A stretch of DNA of 7,031 nucleotides, from NCBI GenBank assembly GCA_034429695.1, contig DAOUGC010000177.1, forward strand, positions 1 through 7,031. Direction: 5' to 3'. This document shows, piece after piece, positions 6,001 through 7,031 of the stretch; positions within the stretch are counted from its first letter, which is position 1, and each line of letters begins with the position of its first letter. Below the pieces are notes generated by a model. That model was not told where the DNA came from, did no database searches, and worked only from the letters and a program-made list of their open reading frames with translations. The position numbers and the translations under genes are program-made. The stretch comes from DAOUGC01 sp034429695. Lineage in GTDB: Bacteria; Chloroflexota; Anaerolineae; Anaerolineales; Anaerolineaceae.

Positions 6001-6224
6001 GCATGAGCAGCCGATCACCTGGATTTTCGGGCAACAGATGTAGACAATCTGGTTCCGATTGGTGAACGGGGTGGCGTCTGATCGTCCTCGATACGCCACC
6101 CAATAGGGGCAGGCTGGCTGCCCCTGAGGGTTCGGTTATTCGGTCTGTCCGTGGTGACAGCCCCCGCTTCTGGCGGGATGGGTAAAGAAAACCATTGTAC
6201 CTGATGGCTGCTCATGTTTCTTTT
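6001..6224 (+). ncRNA. Candidate structured ncRNA, class not recognised
   Basis: The predicted +1 (6001) is the first base of a closing helix: CATGAGCAGCC (6002-6012) pairs perfectly with GGCTGCTCATG (6206-6216), extended by G6001-U6217, and inward by ATCA/TGAT (6014-6017 with 6202-6205) past one bulged G. TTTCTTTT follows directly (6217-6224), a plausible 3' end. The interior folds into consecutive arms: a compound arm at 6015-6065 (TCACC/GGTGA, TCGG/CCGA, CAGAT/ATCTG); GGGTGGCGT/ACGCCACCC (6069-6077 with 6093-6101) capped by ATCG/CGAT; AGGGGCAG/CTGCCCCT (6105-6112 with 6118-6125); CTGTC/GACAG (6145-6149 with 6156-6160); and CCCGC/GCGGG (6163-6167 with 6173-6177). TCACC overlaps the inner ATCA pairing, so those two are alternatives. 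I see no conserved RNase P, tmRNA or SRP RNA sequences, and the multibranched form does not suit 6S RNA. Confidence 0.55.
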
Positions 6225-6260
6225 GGCAAGTGAACGAAAACCGAGCAAGTGTTGTACGGT

Positions 6261-6292
6261 GGAGAGGGACGGCATGGAACCCGTCCCTCTCC
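6261..6292. repeat. 12-bp perfect hairpin upstream of tRNA-Arg
   Basis: GGAGAGGGACGG (6261-6272) pairs perfectly with CCGTCCCTCTCC (6281-6292) around an 8-nt loop. No T-run follows on either strand, so it is not a standard terminator. It occupies the -35 position of the tRNA-Arg promoter. It might protect or process read-through from the upstream noncoding transcript, or bind a regulator. Confidence 0.5.
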
Positions 6293-6303
6293 TGCGTTAA
6301 ACA

Positions 6304-6312
6304 TGCTATAAT
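6304..6312 (+). promoter_or_regulatory. Extended -10 promoter of tRNA-Arg
   Basis: TGCTATAAT contains a perfect TATAAT (6307-6312) with the TGn extension. The predicted start is near 6319, just 4 nt before the tRNA 5' end. No -35 match exists because the hairpin arm lies there, consistent with an extended -10 promoter. Confidence 0.75.
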
Positions 6313-6322
6313 TTGCCTGCTT

Positions 6323-6396
6323 GCCCCAGTAGCTCAACAGGACAGAGCGAGGCACTCCTAACGCCTAGGTTGAGTGTTCGAGTCACTCCTGGGGCA
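6323..6396 (+). tRNA. tRNA-Arg (anticodon CCT)
   Basis: The cloverleaf has acceptor GCCCCAG/CTGGGGC (6323-6329 with 6389-6395), discriminator A6396, D-arm GCTC/GAGC with GG in the loop, and an anticodon arm AGGCA/CGCCT around CTCCTAA, giving anticodon CCT for the AGG codon. The T-arm is GAGTG-TTCGAGT-CACTC. The pair closing the anticodon loop is an A-C mismatch (positions 31-39), which is unusual but tolerated in tRNAs. The 3' CCA is not encoded. Total length is 74 nt. Confidence 0.93.
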
Positions 6397-6418
6397 CAAC
6401 AACTTACGCATAAATAGG

Positions 6419-6511
6419 CAGTGATGTAGACGGTAAGCAGGCATACTGGGCAACCAAAAGATCGCGTGATGACCATCCCGAGTACCCGGAACACCCCTCA
6501 AGGGTGTTTTT
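6419..6511 (+). ncRNA. Candidate small RNA, copy A of a tandem pair
   Basis: This stretch aligns to copy B (6591-6685) over its whole length; the best block is CATACTGGGCAACCAAAAG against TATACTGCGCAAGCAGAAG. Predicted structure: an outer stem GGT/ACC (6432-6434 with 6472-6474), an inner hairpin TGG-GCAA-CCA (6447-6456) with a GNRA tetraloop, and a terminal intrinsic terminator. It has no clear promoter of its own and begins 22 nt after tRNA-Arg, so it may be cut from the tRNA-Arg transcript. No ORF in it is plausible. RNA family not recognised. Confidence 0.5.
6490..6511 (+). terminator. Intrinsic terminator of copy A / tRNA-Arg unit
   Basis: AACACCC (6490-6496) pairs with GGGTGTT (6502-6508) around loop CTCAA, with five T at 6507-6511. 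It is a textbook Rho-independent terminator pointing rightward. Confidence 0.85.
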
Positions 6512-6552
6512 GGTTAACCAGCAGCCGAGCTCCAGTTTTTCCGATCTCTACG

Positions 6553-6584
6553 TTGACAATCCCTGACACTTCCTGAAATATAAG
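6553..6584 (+). promoter_or_regulatory. Candidate promoter of small RNA copy B
   Basis: A perfect -35 TTGACA (6553-6558) is followed by TATAAG (6579-6584) at 20-bp spacing, wider than ideal. The same TTGACAAT...TATAAG layout with 20-bp spacing recurs before the cytochrome gene (6785-6816). It predicts a start near 6591, where similarity between copies A and B begins. Confidence 0.4.
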
Positions 6585-6590
6585 AACGTA

Positions 6591-6685
6591 CAGATGAAGT
6601 CGCCACGCTGGTATACTGCGCAAGCAGAAGATCGGGATGGTTGGCGCTCCGGGTACCCACAAACACTCCGCCAGGGGTGTTTTTT
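6591..6685 (+). ncRNA. Candidate small RNA, copy B of a tandem pair
   Basis: This is the second copy of the element at 6419-6511. Outer stem CGCCA/TGGCG (6601-6605 with 6642-6646), inner hairpin CTGC-GCAA-GCAG (6616-6627), then an intrinsic terminator. Compared with copy A, three base pairs change on both sides and stay paired: C6603-G6644 versus G6433-C6473, C6604-G6643 versus T6434-A6472, and C6619-G6624 versus G6449-C6454. That argues for selection on an RNA fold rather than on a protein or a DNA site. A promoter candidate lies just upstream. RNA family and role unknown. Confidence 0.55.
6661..6685 (+). terminator. Intrinsic terminator of copy B
   Basis: AAACACTCC (6661-6669) pairs with GGGGTGTTT (6674-6682) around loop GCCA with one U-G pair, and the T-run reaches 6685. 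Stem and loop differ from copy A's terminator but keep the ACAC/GTGT core. Confidence 0.8.
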
Positions 6686-6784
6686 GGTAATCATTCCCTG
6701 CAATTCTGCAGATCGACATTAAACAATAACTGGCAACTTCTTCTGCCTGCTACCTGCTGTCGTCCACCCGCCACTCCTCCCCTT

Positions 6785-6816
6785 TTGACAATTGTTTACA
6801 ACTTGGATAATATAAG
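6785..6816 (+). promoter_or_regulatory. Promoter of the cytochrome gene, probably leaderless
   Basis: A perfect TTGACA (6785-6790) precedes the overlapping -10 choices GATAAT (6806-6811, 15-bp spacing), TAATAT (6808-6813, 17 bp) and TATAAG (6811-6816, 20 bp). Any of these puts the transcript start at about 6818-6823, at or within a few bases of the ATG at 6821. There is no room for a ribosome-binding site. Confidence 0.6.
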
Positions 6817-6820
6817 CAGT

Positions 6821-7031
6821 ATGAAACCCATCCTGCCATTACTGCTTTTTCCGCTCGTGATCCTCACCCTGCTGGCAGTGGGGACACTTTCGGTTGCCTT
6901 TGCGCCCATTCCGCAGGACATGCAGCCCACTGCAACCGTCGAAAGCTGGATCATCCTGCCCACATTTGAAGCAGACGCCACCCAGGCCGATGTGGGCGCG
7001 GAGATCTACCGCCTGGTGTGTTCGGCCTGTC
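6821..7031 (+). CDS. Exported c-type cytochrome, 5' part only
   Basis: The frame is open from the ATG at 6821 to the window edge (70 codons) and continues beyond it. Residues 1-28 form a signal or anchor sequence (MKPILPLLLFPLVILTLLAV, then a likely cleavage site after AFA). A short linker rich in Thr and acidic residues follows. The segment GAEIYRLVCSAC at about 59-70 matches the start of a class I cytochrome c domain, whose CXXCH motif covalently binds heme. The window stops one base into the codon after the second Cys, and that base is C, as expected for His. It probably acts outside the membrane in electron transfer. The partner and full domain set cannot be seen. The start has no Shine-Dalgarno sequence, in line with a leaderless transcript. 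Confidence 0.75.
   Translation, partial: MKPILPLLLFPLVILTLLAVGTLSVAFAPIPQDMQPTATVESWIILPTFEADATQADVGAEIYRLVCSAC

Noticed and set aside
6001..6224. Reading the structured RNA as RNase P RNA, tmRNA, SRP RNA or 6S RNA.
   Set aside because: The conserved core sequences of the first three are absent, and 6S RNA is a single long irregular hairpin rather than a multibranched fold.
6306..6719. Two leftward ORFs across tRNA-Arg and the small RNA pair.
   Set aside because: The first reads tRNA antisense. The shared pattern between them is the RNA duplication, not protein conservation, since the conserved pairs are best explained as RNA stems.

Overview
The window looks like a chromosomal segment of a free-living bacterium, most likely of the Chloroflexota (Anaerolineae-like). 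That assignment is an inference. It rests on the style of the exported proteins (a lipoprotein with a Thr/Pro-rich 'PTPT' spacer, a zinc-ribbon protein anchored by one membrane helix, a c-type cytochrome with a short hydrophobic leader), on a dnaA gene with no dnaN beside it, and on hairpin-rich intergenic repeats. Nothing in the sequence fixes the species.

Left part (1-5911): all genes lie on the minus strand. Positions 1-280 hold a REP-like array of GGTGGGTC/GACCCACC hairpins with a period of about 98 bp, next to the 3' end of moaA. Reading in the direction of transcription (right to left) the order is: tRNA-Gly(TCC) with its own promoter and terminator; a zinc-ribbon/one-TM protein; a lipoprotein; a 494-bp gene-free stretch with an 18-bp perfect palindrome; dnaA and a hairpin terminator; a membrane-spanning HTH protein with a lectin-like outer domain, preceded by two perfect inverted repeats; and moaA. 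The zinc-ribbon protein and the lipoprotein share the same C-terminal domain, which aligns without gaps and keeps two cysteines and a tryptophan.

Right part (5912-7031): genes point rightward. A strong promoter (TTGACT-N17-TATAGT) fires into a protein-free stretch. There the predicted +1 coincides with the first base of a 12-bp helix whose other strand lies about 200 nt downstream and is followed by a U-rich run. I read this as an unrecognised structured RNA. Next come tRNA-Arg(CCT) with an extended -10 promoter, two diverged copies of a roughly 95-nt element that each end in an intrinsic terminator and share a structure supported by compensatory changes, and the start of a c-type cytochrome gene with a (nearly) leaderless promoter, cut by the window edge.

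The protein genes do not form one pathway: moaA (molybdenum cofactor) and dnaA (replication initiation) are housekeeping genes beside lineage-specific surface proteins. The most original material is the RNA-rich interval 5912-6700 and the zinc-ribbon/lipoprotein paralogue pair.
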